64,000 nucleotides of DNA from Marinomonas profundimaris (GCF_000508165.1 NZ_AYOZ01000001.1:310001-374000); one strand, 5' to 3'; counted from the stretch's first letter, positions 19,432-29,400 are shown. Notes: generated by a model from the sequence alone, not told the origin. A program made the numbers and translations.

Positions 19432-20553
19432 ATGTCGAATTCTAAGCAGGTGGTGCCAGAAACGCTGCCTTTATTGCGTGATCGTATTGATTCGATTGAT
19501 TCGCAAATTCAAATGCTCATCAATGAGCGTGCAAGTTGTGCACAAAAAGTCGCTGAAGTGAAGCTGGCTGAGCAAGGTGATGAATCGGTCGTTTTTTATC
19601 GTCCTGAGCGTGAAGCGCAAGTTTTGCGTAGAGTGATGGAGCGTAACGAAGGGCCTTTAGGTAATGAAGAAATGGCAAAAATTTTTCGCCAAGTAATGTC
19701 TTCTTGCCTTGCGCTTGAAAAGCCGATGCGTATTGCGTTTTTGGGGCCAGAGGGTACGTTTACTCAGCAGGCGGCGTTAAAGCACTTCGGAAAATCTATT
19801 ATTAGTGCGCCAATGGCGGCGATTGATGAGGTGTTTCGTGAAGTGGAATCTGGCGCGGCGAATTATGGCGTTGTACCGGTTGAAAACTCGACGGAAGGTG
19901 TGGTTAATCATACTTTAGATAGTTTCCGAGATTCGCGTTTAAGAATATGTGGAGAAGTGGAAGAACGGATTCATCATCATCTTTTGGTGAGTCCAAATAT
20001 CAACTCCGAGGACGTAACGCACATTTATTCGCACCAGCAGTCTTTGGCGCAGTGCCGTGCGTGGTTGGATCGTTACTGGCCACACGCGGAGCGTGTGGCG
20101 GTAAGTTCAAATGCGGAGGCAGCGCGCCTTGTTGCAGAGGCTGGTCGAAGTGGTCGAGCCATTGCTGCGATTGCCGGTGAGGTGGCTTGTGAGTTGTATG
20201 GTTTGTCAAAAGTGTCTGCCAATATTGAAGATCGTCCAGACAATACAACACGCTTTCTGATTGTTGGTGATCAAGATGTTCCGCAGAGTGGAAAAGACAA
20301 AACCTCTTTGTTAATAAGCGCTAAAAATGAGCCGGGTGCTTTGTATCATTTGCTTGAGGCGTTTGAACGCCACGGTGTTGATATGACGAGACTTGAGACA
20401 CGTCCTTCATTAGTGAGTCGCTGGGGTTATATTTTTTACATAGATTTTGTCGGTCATTATTTAGACGAAAAATGTTGTGCTGTCATTGATGAGTTACGAG
20501 AGCGGGCGTCGGAAGTTAAGGTGTTAGGCTCCTATCCCGTGGCTGTGTTGTAG
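19432..20553 (+). CDS. pheA: Chorismate mutase / prephenate dehydratase (P-protein)
   Basis: Bifunctional enzyme making phenylpyruvate for phenylalanine. Three domains are visible. The AroQ-type chorismate mutase (about 10-95) has LRDRIDSID and the E-R-E-A-Q-V-L motif. Prephenate dehydratase (about 98-275) has GPEGTFTQQA, VENSTEGVV and the catalytic T-R-F in NTTRFLIVG. A C-terminal ACT domain for Phe feedback has GALYHLLEAF and ETRPS (usual ESRP). ATG 19432 follows serC by 39 bases. In Pseudomonas hisC usually follows pheA; here the next gene is the TyrA-AroA fusion. Confidence 0.97.
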   Translation: MSNSKQVVPETLPLLRDRIDSIDSQIQMLINERASCAQKVAEVKLAEQGDESVVFYRPEREAQVLRRVMERNEGPLGNEEMAKIFRQVMSSCLALEKPMRIAFLGPEGTFTQQAALKHFGKSIISAPMAAIDEVFREVESGAANYGVVPVENSTEGVVNHTLDSFRDSRLRICGEVEERIHHHLLVSPNINSEDVTHIYSHQQSLAQCRAWLDRYWPHAERVAVSSNAEAARLVAEAGRSGRAIAAIAGEVACELYGLSKVSANIEDRPDNTTRFLIVGDQDVPQSGKDKTSLLISAKNEPGALYHLLEAFERHGVDMTRLETRPSLVSRWGYIFYIDFVGHYLDEKCCAVIDELRERASEVKVLGSYPVAVL

Positions 20554-20576
20554 AAATTTTAGAAGAGTGTTGTACT

Positions 20577-22823
20577 TTGACTGGTGAGAATGATTTTCAG
20601 ATGCCTGCGGATATGGCATCTAAAGCAAAAAAGAAATTCGGCAATGTCATGATTATCGGTCTTGGTATGATTGGTGGTTCATTTGCTAAAGCGCTGAAAG
20701 AGCGAGGTTTAGCAACATTGTATGGTGCAGATCGCCGAGACGGTGAATTGGCATTAGGTGTTTCTACTGGTGTCATTGATTATCCTGCGGAACTGACGGC
20801 AGAGTATGTCACTAAAATGGATATCATTATTCTAGCGACGCCAGTTCGGGCAATGGAATCTGTTTTATCTGAAATTAAGCCGTACCTTTTACCGACGACA
20901 CTGGTGACGGATGTTGGTTCGACAAAAGGCAGTGTGATTGACTCTGCTCGTCGCGTGTTTTCGGACGTGCCTCCTAATTTTATTCCCAGTCATCCTATTG
21001 CGGGTGCAGAAAAAAGTGGTGTATTAGCATCCAATCCTTTGCTGTTTGAAAAACACATGGCCATTGTGACGCCGTTGTCAGACAGTAATCCAGTATTATT
21101 GGATCGTCTCCATCGTTTGTGGCGTTCGGTTGGTGCAGATGTCGTGAGTATGGATGTCGAACACCATGATCATGTATTGGCTTCTTCAAGTCATTTGCCG
21201 CATCTTCTTGCTTATACTCTGGTGGATGCACTTGCTAATGGCGATCGTAGTCAGGATGTATTTAAGTTTGCGGCGGGTGGTTTTCGTGATTTTACGCGAA
21301 TTGCATCGAGCGATCCTGTTATGTGGCGAGATGTTTTTATGGCTAACAAAGACGCCACGTTAGCCACATTGGATCATTTTACCGATCGACTTGCTGATAT
21401 GCGAACCGCGATAGAGCAAGGAGATGGGGCGAGTATGTTTGGTGTTTTTACACGGGCAAAGTCGGCTCGAGATCATTTTCTTCGTTTGTTGGAGCAGCGT
21501 ACCATTGGTTCGGTAAAAGAAGTGCGCCCAATGTCGGTTTCTGTTTTGCCTGCATCGTCGATAAAGGGCAATATTTCTTTATTGGGTGACAAATCATTGT
21601 CACATAAAGCCATTACAATAGCGGCGCTGTCACAAGGTGTGAGCGAAATAAAGAACATAGATCTGACTGGTGATGTTCGTATCACCATGCAGGCATTTCG
21701 CGATATGGGTGTGGTGATCGAAGAAGTTACTGCGGATTACTTGCGAGTTCATGGCGTTGGTCTTCGTGGACTAAAAGCGCCTATAGCTCCCATCAATGTT
21801 CATCAATCCAGAGAAAGTTTGTATTTATTGTTACCCGTGTTGGCGGGGCAGCCTTTTTCTGTGTCTGTTGTGGCGGAAGACAAACTATTAAATCAATCAT
21901 TTGGTGATTTGTTTTCTCTGGTTCGTCAAATGGGCGGCCGTGTTGAATCTGAGATAGCGGACTGCTTGCCCGTGAACCTATCGCCAGATGTGTCTTTGGA
22001 TGTGTCTATTGAGTTAAACACGGGCTCTGAGCGACTTAGAATGTCTGCATTTTTGGCGGCGATCTATTCGCCTCTTGAGGGGCGAGTCGTGCCGTTTTTG
22101 CCGGGGTTGTCTCATTGTGAGGTGTTGTTACGTCATTTTGGTGTGTCAATATTGGATGATGGGGCAGGTTTTCGAGTTTTGCCGGCTGGATTGATAGGCG
22201 TCGATGTTGTGTTATCAGGCGATGAGTATGAAGCATCTTGGTTGGTGTTGTTGTCCAGTTTGTTGCCAGGTTCTGAATTGTTGATTGAGAATTCAGGTTT
22301 GGACTCAACTTCGTTTGCCTTTATGATGTTTTTGAGATCGATTGGCGCCGATATTTTAATGTCTCCGAAAAATGAACTGGGATTGTCGGTAGGTGAGCTT
22401 CGTTCAGGTTTTGCAGAATTAAAGGCGTTTTCTTTGACGGCTGAGCAAAGTTATCAATTTAGGGATGTATTGCCTTTATTGTGTGTTGCGGCGGTGTATG
22501 CGTCGGGCGAAAGTCGTATTCAGGGTATTGGGTCTTTACCGTACCATCATGAAGACAGGGTGCTGGCGTTAGTGGATGCACTTAGGCAAATGAAAATTAC
22601 CTGTGCTTACGAAAGTGGTGAGTTGGTTATTGAAGGTGGTTTGCCGAAAGGTGGAGAGCTTGATTGTGCTGGCGATGATAAGTTGGCGCTTGCCATGCTT
22701 GTATTGGGAGTGCGTAGTCAGTCAGTGACGAAAGTGAATGACTGTCAAAAATTATTAGAAGAGTTTAGTGAGTTGGAGAGTGTTGCTAGGCAATTAGGTT
22801 TTCATTGCTTAGTGGCGCAATAG
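20577..22823 (+). CDS. tyrA: Prephenate dehydrogenase fused to a degenerate EPSP-synthase-like domain
   Basis: A 748-residue fusion. The N-terminal prephenate dehydrogenase (about 20-305) is intact: NAD motif GLGMIGGS at 28-35, TDVGSTKG, and the [10 protein letters not shown] signature at 139-148. The C-terminal domain (about 319-745) has the length and secondary pattern of AroA (EPSP synthase) and keeps GDKSLSHKA (337-345). By eye it has lost GNSGTTMR (here HQSRESLY), the Arg of SLSxRPM, the SAQ-x-K site (SERLR), ELR-K-E (SLPYHH) and the DHR of DHRIAM (DDK). The Asp before P in RDVLP and Arg661 remain. It may be catalytically dead or altered. The start is TTG 20577; ATG 20601 and 20613 are alternatives. 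Confidence 0.9.
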   Translation: MTGENDFQMPADMASKAKKKFGNVMIIGLGMIGGSFAKALKERGLATLYGADRRDGELALGVSTGVIDYPAELTAEYVTKMDIIILATPVRAMESVLSEIKPYLLPTTLVTDVGSTKGSVIDSARRVFSDVPPNFIPSHPIAGAEKSGVLASNPLLFEKHMAIVTPLSDSNPVLLDRLHRLWRSVGADVVSMDVEHHDHVLASSSHLPHLLAYTLVDALANGDRSQDVFKFAAGGFRDFTRIASSDPVMWRDVFMANKDATLATLDHFTDRLADMRTAIEQGDGASMFGVFTRAKSARDHFLRLLEQRTIGSVKEVRPMSVSVLPASSIKGNISLLGDKSLSHKAITIAALSQGVSEIKNIDLTGDVRITMQAFRDMGVVIEEVTADYLRVHGVGLRGLKAPIAPINVHQSRESLYLLLPVLAGQPFSVSVVAEDKLLNQSFGDLFSLVRQMGGRVESEIADCLPVNLSPDVSLDVSIELNTGSERLRMSAFLAAIYSPLEGRVVPFLPGLSHCEVLLRHFGVSILDDGAGFRVLPAGLIGVDVVLSGDEYEASWLVLLSSLLPGSELLIENSGLDSTSFAFMMFLRSIGADILMSPKNELGLSVGELRSGFAELKAFSLTAEQSYQFRDVLPLLCVAAVYASGESRIQGIGSLPYHHEDRVLALVDALRQMKITCAYESGELVIEGGLPKGGELDCAGDDKLALAMLVLGVRSQSVTKVNDCQKLLEEFSELESVARQLGFHCLVAQ

Positions 22824-22842
22824 TTTTTTAAGAGGAATAGTT

Positions 22843-23526
22843 ATGATCAACCAAGGCCCAGTTATTACGATTGATGGTCCAAGTGGTGCCGGTAAAGGCA
22901 CTGTAAGTCAGTTAATCGCAGAAAAGCTGGGATGGCACATACTGGACAGTGGTGCTTTGTATCGATTGCTTGCTCTCGCTGTTTCACATCATGGAATGTC
23001 TTCGGACGATGTGGAGACGTTAAAGGTCTTAGCGGAGCATTTGGATATTCAATTTCAGCAGTCTGATGAAGGTAAAGTTGAAATTATTCTAGAAGGTGAA
23101 ACGGTTACTCAGGCAATTCGAACGGAAGATGTCGGAAATAGGGCGTCTAAGTTAGCGGCGATTCCTGAGGTCCGCGAAGGGTTGCTGCTGCGTCAGCGTG
23201 CTTTTTCACAGGCACCGGGTTTGGTGGCAGATGGGCGTGATATGGGGACAGTGGTTTTTCCATCGGCTCAGATTAAAATATTTTTAACAGCATCCGCCGA
23301 AGAGCGTGCTCAGAGGCGTTTGCAGCAATTGCAGCAAAAAGGTGAAACTGTTAATCTAGCGGAATTGGTCAAGACGATTAAAGAGAGAGATGAACGCGAT
23401 GCTAATAGAACCATTGCGCCTCTTGTGCCTGCTGCAGGTGCTTTAGTTATCGATAGTACAGATTTGAATATAGAGCAGGTTGTCGAGATGATTTTTGCTG
23501 AAACAGCAAAGGCGGGTCTTGTATAA
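22843..23526 (+). CDS. cmk: Cytidylate kinase
   Basis: Phosphorylates CMP and dCMP with ATP. At 227 residues it has the P-loop GPSGAGKGT near the N-terminus, the CMP-binding insert typical of bacterial Cmk (long segment with [14 protein letters not shown]), [11 protein letters not shown] and the lid region [13 protein letters not shown]...RDERDANR. It lies 19 bases after the TyrA-AroA fusion, with AGAGGAATAG before the ATG. The same order upstream of rpsA is widespread in gammaproteobacteria. Confidence 0.97.
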   Translation: MINQGPVITIDGPSGAGKGTVSQLIAEKLGWHILDSGALYRLLALAVSHHGMSSDDVETLKVLAEHLDIQFQQSDEGKVEIILEGETVTQAIRTEDVGNRASKLAAIPEVREGLLLRQRAFSQAPGLVADGRDMGTVVFPSAQIKIFLTASAEERAQRRLQQLQQKGETVNLAELVKTIKERDERDANRTIAPLVPAAGALVIDSTDLNIEQVVEMIFAETAKAGLV

Positions 23527-23565
23527 CCTGTTCTTTCTCGCGTCTACTTTTTTGCACCTAGAATG

Positions 23566-23574
23566 TGCTAGAAT
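23566..23574 (+). promoter_or_regulatory. Predicted rpsA extended -10 promoter
   Basis: TGCTAGAAT is an extended -10 element (TG-n-TAGAAT). No good -35 is present at the right distance. It would give rpsA its own mRNA with a leader of about 120 bases, in addition to read-through from cmk. Confidence 0.45.
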
Positions 23575-23594
23575 AGATCAAATGTTATTCAAGT

Positions 23595-23686
23595 CGACAA
23601 AGGGCCAGCAGGCCTTTGTCGCATCATCCAAAAAAACTGACCCATATTTGCTGGCAATGTGGATTAAGGTTTGGCCTAGCTAAACC
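23595..23686 (+). promoter_or_regulatory. Structured rpsA mRNA leader (candidate S1 autoregulation site)
   Basis: Two hairpins precede the start: CGACAAAGG (23595-23603) with CCTTTGTCG (23613-23621), a perfect 9-bp stem with 9-base loop; and GGTTT (23668-23672) with AAACC (23682-23686). In E. coli, S1 represses its own translation through a hairpin-rich leader lacking a strong Shine-Dalgarno. The arrangement here is similar, although AGGAAA lies 7-8 bases before the ATG. The function is inferred. Confidence 0.5.
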
Positions 23687-23704
23687 GATCATATAGGAAA
23701 TACA

Positions 23705-25387
23705 ATGACTCAAAGCTTCGCAGAACTGTTTGAAGAAAGCCTGTTAACCGTCGAAATGGCGCCAGGCTCAATTGTTACTGGTATTGTTGTTGATATTGAC
23801 AGCGAATGGGTAACTGTTCATGCAGGTCTTAAATCTGAAGGCGTAATTCCTCGTTCTCAGTTTCTAACGGAAAGTGGTGAGTTCAGCTTAAACATCGGTG
23901 ACGAAGTTAAAGTTGCACTTGAAGCTGTTGAAGATGGTTTCGGTGAGACTAAATTGTCTCGTGAAAAAGCGAAACGTGCAGAGACTTGGTCTGTGCTTGA
24001 AAAAGCTTACGAAGAAAACGCCATTGTTCACGGTGTTATCAACGGTAAAGTCAAAGGTGGCTTCACAGTTGATATCGCTAACATCCGTGCCTTCCTACCA
24101 GGTTCTTTGGTAGATGTTCGCCCAATCCGCGATACGTCTCATTTGGAAGGTGTTGATCTAGAGTTCAAACTTATCAAGCTTGATCAAAAACGTAACAACG
24201 TTGTTGTTTCTCGTCGTGCCGTTATGGAAGCGACTAACAGCGCTGAACGCGAAACATTGCTTGCCTCTCTTGAAGAAGGTCAAGAAGTTAAAGGTATCGT
24301 TAAGAACCTTACTGACTACGGTGCTTTCGTTGATCTTGGTGGTGTTGATGGTCTTCTACACATCACTGACATGGCTTGGAAACGCATTAAGCACCCAAGC
24401 GAAATCATTGCTGTTGGCGATGAAATCGACGTTAAAGTTCTTAAGTTCGACCGCGAGCGTAACCGTGTGTCTCTAGGTCTTAAGCAGTTGGGTGAAGATC
24501 CATGGGTTGCTATCAAAGCACGTTACCCAGAGAACACAAAAGTAACGGCTAAAGTTACTAACTTGACTGACTACGGTTGCTTCGCTGAACTTGAAGAAGG
24601 CGTTGAAGGTCTAGTACACGTTTCTGAAATGGATTGGACTAACAAAAACATTCACCCATCTAAAGTTGTTCAGATTGGTGATGAAGTTGAAGTTATGGTT
24701 CTTGACATTGACGAAGAGCGTCGTCGTATCTCTTTGGGTATCAAGCAGTGCACCATGAATCCATGGGAAGAGTTTGCTACTTCTTTCAACAAAGGCGACA
24801 AAATCTCTGGCGCAATCAAGTCTATCACTGACTTTGGTGTGTTCATTGGCCTTGACGGCGGCATTGACGGTCTTGTTCACCTATCTGACCTATCTTGGGA
24901 CGAAACAGGTGAAGATGCAGTTCGTCAATACAAGAAAGGCGATATGCTAGAAACAGTAGTATTGTCTATCGACGCTGAGCGCGAGCGTATCTCTTTGGGT
25001 GTTAAACAACTTGAAGAAGACCCGTTCCTTGCTTTCGTAGCAGAAAATGACAAAGGCACTATCGTTAACGGTACTGTCTCTGAAGTTGATGCGAAAGGTG
25101 CTGTAGTTGTTCTTGCTGAAGGCGTTGAAGCTACTTTGAAAGTATCTGAAATTAGCCGTGAGCGCGTTGAAGATGCAACAACTGCATTGAAAGAAGGCGA
25201 TAAAGTAGAAGCTGCGATCATTAATGTTGATCGTAAAGCGCGTACTATTACTCTTTCTATCAAGCAAAAAGATGCAACTGAAGAAAAAGCAGCGTTGAAA
25301 TCTCATACTGAGAAACAACAAGTTGAAGCGAATGGTCCTACCACTATCGGTGATTTGATCAAAGCGCAACTAGAAAACCAAAACTAA
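23705..25387 (+). CDS. rpsA: 30S ribosomal protein S1
   Basis: The 560-residue six-repeat S1 protein. It opens with F-A-E-L-F-E-E-S-L. The first two degenerate S1 (OB-fold) repeats anchor it to the ribosome. The following repeats bind mRNA, each with the Y/F-G-A/C-F-V/A and GL-V/L-H-x-S/T-D/E-M pattern (for example [20 protein letters not shown] and [20 protein letters not shown]). Codon use is visibly biased towards highly expressed-gene codons compared with neighbours, as expected. ATG 23705. No ihfB gene follows, unlike many relatives; instead there is a strong terminator. Confidence 0.99.
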   Translation: MTQSFAELFEESLLTVEMAPGSIVTGIVVDIDSEWVTVHAGLKSEGVIPRSQFLTESGEFSLNIGDEVKVALEAVEDGFGETKLSREKAKRAETWSVLEKAYEENAIVHGVINGKVKGGFTVDIANIRAFLPGSLVDVRPIRDTSHLEGVDLEFKLIKLDQKRNNVVVSRRAVMEATNSAERETLLASLEEGQEVKGIVKNLTDYGAFVDLGGVDGLLHITDMAWKRIKHPSEIIAVGDEIDVKVLKFDRERNRVSLGLKQLGEDPWVAIKARYPENTKVTAKVTNLTDYGCFAELEEGVEGLVHVSEMDWTNKNIHPSKVVQIGDEVEVMVLDIDEERRRISLGIKQCTMNPWEEFATSFNKGDKISGAIKSITDFGVFIGLDGGIDGLVHLSDLSWDETGEDAVRQYKKGDMLETVVLSIDAERERISLGVKQLEEDPFLAFVAENDKGTIVNGTVSEVDAKGAVVVLAEGVEATLKVSEISRERVEDATTALKEGDKVEAAIINVDRKARTITLSIKQKDATEEKAALKSHTEKQQVEANGPTTIGDLIKAQLENQN

Positions 25388-25410
25388 GTTTTGATTTTTA
25401 GCTGTTATTA

Positions 25411-25437
25411 AAAAGCGGGCCTAGGCCCGCTTTTTTT
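25411..25437 (+). terminator. Intrinsic terminator after rpsA (probably bidirectional)
   Basis: AAAAGCGGGCC-TA-GGCCCGCTTTT is almost a perfect palindrome with an A-run before and a seven-T run after. It would stop rpsA transcription and could also stop minus-strand transcription from the small gene at 25523. Confidence 0.9.
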
Positions 25438-25473
25438 ATGCCTAAAATTTGTGAATTTATTGACAGGAAAACT

Positions 25474-25517
25474 ATACACAAAACATGTGGATAACCATGG
25501 GTATAGACCTTGTGTAT
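25474..25517. promoter_or_regulatory. Perfect DnaA-box 9-mer inside an inverted repeat
   Basis: The minus strand carries TTATCCACA (plus-strand 25486-25494), an exact match to the DnaA box. It sits inside an inverted repeat ATACACAA (25474-25481) / TTGTGTAT (25510-25517) in an 85-base AT-rich gap. A single 9-mer is expected about once in two windows of this size by chance, so significance is uncertain. Confidence 0.3.
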
Positions 25518-25522
25518 GTTTT

Positions 25523-25771
25523 TTAGCGTAAGGATTCTAAAAGTTTTTCAGTGTCTGTTTCATCCCAGTTTTCTTTTTCAAGGAGGGTTTTTAGTGCATC
25601 ACTTTTTTGGGCATTATCAAGATTTTTTTGAAACTTCGCGTAATGAAAGTCTTTTATGAGGCGTTCGTCGTGTTCTGAGCGATAAAGTGGCTTTTTATCA
25701 TCGGCTTTAGTCTCTGCTTTCTCCATTGCATCAATTTTTTTGTAAGTGTTTAAGAACTGTTTTTTATTCAT
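25523..25771 (-). CDS. Small charged hypothetical protein
   Basis: I do not recognise this 82-residue protein. It is strongly hydrophilic and predicted helical, with alternating Lys/Glu/Asp (AETKADDKK, LLEKENWDETDTEKLLESL), no cysteine and no membrane segment. It begins 11 bases after the trmO stop on the same strand, so the two are probably co-transcribed. ATG 25771, followed by the bidirectional rpsA terminator. A role linked to tRNA modification is only a guess from position. Confidence 0.6.
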   Translation of the reverse strand: MNKKQFLNTYKKIDAMEKAETKADDKKPLYRSEHDERLIKDFHYAKFQKNLDNAQKSDALKTLLEKENWDETDTEKLLESLR

Positions 25772-25782
25772 GTTCTACTCTC

Positions 25783-26496
25783 TTACTCGTGTTCAATTCT
25801 AAGAATTTCAAAATGGTCAATTCTTGCGCACCATTTTATGTTGATGTCCCAAAGCTTAATGCCATGCTCTCTATCTGTCTGTTCAGATAAGTATGACGGT
25901 CTTGGGTCTTGTTCGATGATTTGTTTTATTAAAGTGCTAATGTCTTTGTTGTGCAAGCTCTGATAATTCTCGCATTGATGTTTGGCGAGGTCGGAGAATC
26001 GTACAGATCTTGTGTGTGTCGGCTCTGGAGCAAACCCTCCTTTTGCATCTGTAATGCTATCTGCATAGGGTAAGTAAGGTTTTATATCTACAACGGGGGT
26101 TCCATCCAGTAGATCTGCGCCATGTAGATCGATGAATACTCTTTTCTCTTCTTGATATATGCGGCCTATTTTAACGACGGACAAGCCTATCGGGTTAGGC
26201 CTGTGTGTGGCTCTTGTGGCGAAAACCCCCAGCTTTTTATTTCCACCTAGACGTGGTGGGCGTACTTTTGCCTTCCAGCCCTCTTTTATACAAGCGTGGA
26301 AGATAAAGTGAATCCAGATATGTGAAAAATCACTTAATCCATCCAGAGTATCTAGTCGATTATAGGGAGGAAGGAGTTCTAGCCGGGCGGTCGCTCCGTC
26401 TACCAGACCTGGCTGTTTAGGAATGCCAAATTTTTCTTTGTAACAAGAGTGTATTGTGCCAATTGTTGATAAAGAAAATGAGTCTGATGGCGGCAC
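25783..26496 (-). CDS. trmO: tRNA (N6-threonylcarbamoyladenosine37-N6)-methyltransferase TrmO
   Basis: SAM-dependent enzyme that methylates t6A37 of threonine tRNAs. The 237-residue length suits the TrmO (TsaA/YaeB) family: an N-terminal beta-barrel SAM domain with IGTIHSCYKEKFGIPKQPG, then the signature THRPNPIGLSVVKI, DLLDGTPVVDIKPYLPYADS, and the C-terminal domain characteristic of E. coli-type TrmO (ending in K-L-W-D-I-N-I-K-W). ATG 26496. First of two genes, divergent from proA across 133 bases. Confidence 0.95.
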   Translation of the reverse strand: MPPSDSFSLSTIGTIHSCYKEKFGIPKQPGLVDGATARLELLPPYNRLDTLDGLSDFSHIWIHFIFHACIKEGWKAKVRPPRLGGNKKLGVFATRATHRPNPIGLSVVKIGRIYQEEKRVFIDLHGADLLDGTPVVDIKPYLPYADSITDAKGGFAPEPTHTRSVRFSDLAKHQCENYQSLHNKDISTLIKQIIEQDPRPSYLSEQTDREHGIKLWDINIKWCARIDHFEILRIEHE

Positions 26497-26629
26497 AGGA
26501 TGATCCTTTTCGTGAAAAACGTCACTAAATGAATAAAAGTAATGTGATAGTATACTGGCTTGTCTAATGGGATCACGACTTATTTGGTGATCTACTGTTT
26601 GTTCTTTTTACTTTTATTAGAGATTAAAA

Positions 26630-27889
26630 ATGTCTTTAGAATCTTATATGAATCGAATTGGTCAGCAAGCTAGGGCGGCTTCTCGTCTACTTGCTAAAGC
26701 ATCCACTCAGCAAAAAAACATGGCGTTGTTTGCTATGGCAGACGCTTTGGAAGATGCACGACCTCGATTGATTGAGGAAAATCAAAAAGACATGGAGAAT
26801 GGTCGAACAAAAGGTCTTGATCCAGCGTTATTGGATCGCTTGTTATTAGATGATGCTCGAATTGATGGCATGATCGAAGGCTTGAAGCAAGTTGCGTCTT
26901 TGCCTGATCCTATTGGAGAAATATCCGGTATGGTCTTTTTGCCATCCGGCATTCAGCGCGGACAAATGCGCGTACCGCTTGGTGTTATTGGTATTATTTA
27001 TGAGTCTCGCCCTAACGTTACTATTGATGCGGCGAGCTTATGTTTGAAGTCTGGTAATGCCACAATCCTGCGTGGTGGCTCTGAGGCTTTCTATTCAAAC
27101 CAAGCCATCGCAGAGGCGGTAACAAAAGGTGTTGTTTTATCGGGGTTGCCAGAACACGCGGTTCAAGTACTAAATACAACCGATAGAGAAGCGGTAGGCA
27201 AATTAATTACCATGCCAGAATTTGTTGATGTCATCGTGCCTCGTGGTGGCAAGGGGTTAATTGAGCGAATTAGTAAAGACGCTCGCGTGCCGGTTATTAA
27301 GCATTTAGATGGCAATTGTCATGTTTATATAGATGATGAAGCTGATTTGGATAAAGCGTTCCTGATCGCTATGAATGCCAAAACACGTCGTTATGGTGTA
27401 TGTAATGCGATGGAATCTCTGCTTATTCATTCGGCCGTTGCAGAGAGCATTTTGCCTAAGTTGGTTGCTGCTTACCAAGAAAAAGAGGTTGCGTTGGTTG
27501 GGTGTGATTTAGCTCGCCACATTAGTTCTCTACTAGGTGTGGCGACAGAAGAGGATTGGTACACGGAATATTTAGCGCCGAAATTGTCTATTAAAATTGT
27601 CTCAGATATGGATGAGGCGATTGCGCACATCAATAAGTACGGGTCTCATCACACGGACGCGATTGTTTCGCAGAACTATTCAAAAACACGTGCGTTTATG
27701 ACGGAAGTCGATTCGTCATCAGTCATGGTGAATGCTTCCACATCATTTGCTGATGGCTTTGAATACGGCTTTGGTGCTGAAATTGGTATATCTACCGATA
27801 AAATTCATGCTCGAGGCCCGGTTGGATTGTTGGGTTTAACAAGCCAAAAGTACATTGTGCTTGGTGACGGTCATACTCGTGACAACTAA
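26630..27889 (+). CDS. proA: Gamma-glutamyl phosphate reductase
   Basis: Second step of proline synthesis: NADPH reduction of gamma-glutamyl phosphate to the semialdehyde. At 419 residues it is full length, with the aldehyde-dehydrogenase fold, [20 protein letters not shown], the catalytic Cys near 258 in [11 protein letters not shown], and [20 protein letters not shown] near the end. ATG 26630, with a TATACT -10-like hexamer at 26551-26556 upstream. Its last codons overlap the start of nadD, so the two are translationally close-coupled. proB is not adjacent. Confidence 0.97.
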   Translation: MSLESYMNRIGQQARAASRLLAKASTQQKNMALFAMADALEDARPRLIEENQKDMENGRTKGLDPALLDRLLLDDARIDGMIEGLKQVASLPDPIGEISGMVFLPSGIQRGQMRVPLGVIGIIYESRPNVTIDAASLCLKSGNATILRGGSEAFYSNQAIAEAVTKGVVLSGLPEHAVQVLNTTDREAVGKLITMPEFVDVIVPRGGKGLIERISKDARVPVIKHLDGNCHVYIDDEADLDKAFLIAMNAKTRRYGVCNAMESLLIHSAVAESILPKLVAAYQEKEVALVGCDLARHISSLLGVATEEDWYTEYLAPKLSIKIVSDMDEAIAHINKYGSHHTDAIVSQNYSKTRAFMTEVDSSSVMVNASTSFADGFEYGFGAEIGISTDKIHARGPVGLLGLTSQKYIVLGDGHTRDN

Positions 27890-28544
27890 AGACAAAGGTA
27901 GGGCTGAATCGTCTGGTTTGGCGATTATGGGCGGGACGTTTGATCCTGTTCATAATGGTCACTTAAGGACCGCTGTTGAGATATTGGACCGTTATCATTA
28001 TTCTGCGTTGAAGTTGGTTCCTTGTTATCAGCCTGTTCATAAAGGGTGGCCGGGTGTGAGTCCTGCTCAGCGTTTAGAAATGGCAAAATTGGCCGTTTCT
28101 GGTGATGATCGACTGAGTGTTGATTCTCGTGAAATGGATCGACAAGGTCCGAGTTACAGTGTGGATACATTGCGGGATATTCGATCTGAGATTGGCCCGG
28201 ATGAGTCACTGATTATGGTGTTAGGAATGGACAGCTTTTTGTCACTTCCAACGTGGCAGGATTGGCAAGAATTGGTTCAGTATGCACACATTTTAGTTGT
28301 CTCTCGACCTGGTTGGGAGCCCGACTTGATTTCTGAATTGGGTGCTTTTTGCGAAAACTATCGTGCCGCATCCTCGCATGAGTTACAATGCGCGCCCTCA
28401 GGACGGGTCTGGTTCGAGACACTCACTCCTTTAGGGATATCCTCTAGCATGATTAGAGCGTTAGCTCGTAAGAATGAGTCGATTGCGTATTTACTGCCAG
28501 AACCAGTCCAGAAATACATAGAAGAACATCAATTATATCGATAG
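27882..28544 (+). CDS. nadD: Nicotinate-nucleotide adenylyltransferase
   Basis: Transfers AMP to nicotinate mononucleotide in NAD synthesis. About 220 residues, with the nucleotidyltransferase motif [13 protein letters not shown] near the start and [12 protein letters not shown] near the end. The frame opens at TTG 27855; GTG 27882, which overlaps the proA stop, is preferred as it lies close to the GGTFDPVH core with GGTGACGG upstream. The proA-nadD-rsfS-rlmH-mrdA order is common in gammaproteobacteria. Confidence 0.93.
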   Translation, partial: TTKDKGRAESSGLAIMGGTFDPVHNGHLRTAVEILDRYHYSALKLVPCYQPVHKGWPGVSPAQRLEMAKLAVSGDDRLSVDSREMDRQGPSYSVDTLRDIRSEIGPDESLIMVLGMDSFLSLPTWQDWQELVQYAHILVVSRPGWEPDLISELGAFCENYRAASSHELQCAPSGRVWFETLTPLGISSSMIRALARKNESIAYLLPEPVQKYIEEHQLYR

Positions 28545-28558
28545 GGTAACGTAATTAT

Positions 28559-28912
28559 ATGAGTCAACTTAACCTCACAGCAGATCAAATATTGGCTTTT
28601 GCTGTTGAAGCATTAGAAGATGTGAAGGGCGACAAAATCACTGTGTTAAATGTAGGCAGTCATACCGACATGATGGATTACATGGTGATTTGTACTGGTA
28701 CCTCGAAGCGTCATGTTAACGCGTTGGGCCAAAATGTATTCGAACACTTAAAAGGACAAGGTCTTCAGCCATTAGGTTCTGAAGGTCGTGGCATGGGAAG
28801 TGATTGGGTATTGGTTGATTTACACGATGTTGTCGTTCATGTAATGACGGAAGAAGCTCGTGCATTTTATGATCTTGAAAAGTTGTGGGATATTAAACCA
28901 GAACAATTGTAA
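28559..28912 (+). CDS. rsfS: Ribosomal silencing factor RsfS
   Basis: A 117-residue protein that binds L14 on the 50S subunit and blocks subunit joining in starvation. Family marks are K-G-x-x-I-x-V-L-x-V, DYMVICTGTSKRHV, and G-S-D-W-V-L-V-D-L-x-D-V-V-V-H-V-M with the end YDLEKLW. It lies 14 bases after nadD and 10 bases before rlmH, so is part of the operon. ATG 28559. Confidence 0.96.
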   Translation: MSQLNLTADQILAFAVEALEDVKGDKITVLNVGSHTDMMDYMVICTGTSKRHVNALGQNVFEHLKGQGLQPLGSEGRGMGSDWVLVDLHDVVVHVMTEEARAFYDLEKLWDIKPEQL

Positions 28913-28922
28913 GGCTCTTTAG

Positions 28923-29390
28923 ATGCGTGTTCGTTTGATAGCTGTTGGTACTAAAATGCCGAAGTGGGTGACGGAAGGTTATGATGAGTACTCTAAACGT
29001 CTTCCGAAAGACTTTGCATTAGAGCTTGTTGAAATTCCGATGTCACCGCGTGGAAAAAATACGGATATTCCTAAGGCGATTCGTAAGGAAGGAGATAGTA
29101 TGCTCGAAGCTATTCCTTCTGGAGACAAAGTTATCGCGATGGAAGTGCTTGGAAAAGAGTGGTCCACGGAGCAACTTGCCGATCAAACAGAACAGTGGCG
29201 AATGGATGGTTATAATGTGAGCTTATTGGTTGGTGGTCCTGATGGGCTCGACCCAAGGTGTACTGCTCGTGCCGATCAAGTTTGGTCATTATCCCGCCTT
29301 ACGTTACCGCATCCAATGGTGAGAATTATGTTAGCGGAGCAAATTTATCGTGCTTGGACGCTAATGAATAATCACCCATATCATAGATAA
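28923..29390 (+). CDS. rlmH: 23S rRNA pseudouridine1915 N3-methyltransferase RlmH
   Basis: SPOUT-class methyltransferase that finishes m3-pseudouridine 1915 in helix 69 of 23S rRNA. At 155 residues it is standard length, with the SAM-binding knot segment [34 protein letters not shown], and the invariant C-terminus HPYHR. It sits between rsfS and mrdA, the classical location. ATG 28923. Confidence 0.97.
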   Translation: MRVRLIAVGTKMPKWVTEGYDEYSKRLPKDFALELVEIPMSPRGKNTDIPKAIRKEGDSMLEAIPSGDKVIAMEVLGKEWSTEQLADQTEQWRMDGYNVSLLVGGPDGLDPRCTARADQVWSLSRLTLPHPMVRIMLAEQIYRAWTLMNNHPYHR

Positions 29391-29400
29391 GGAGGAATTG

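Noticed and set aside
24947..25369. Minus-strand open frame of 140 codons inside rpsA
   Set aside because: Shadow of the strongly biased rpsA codon use.
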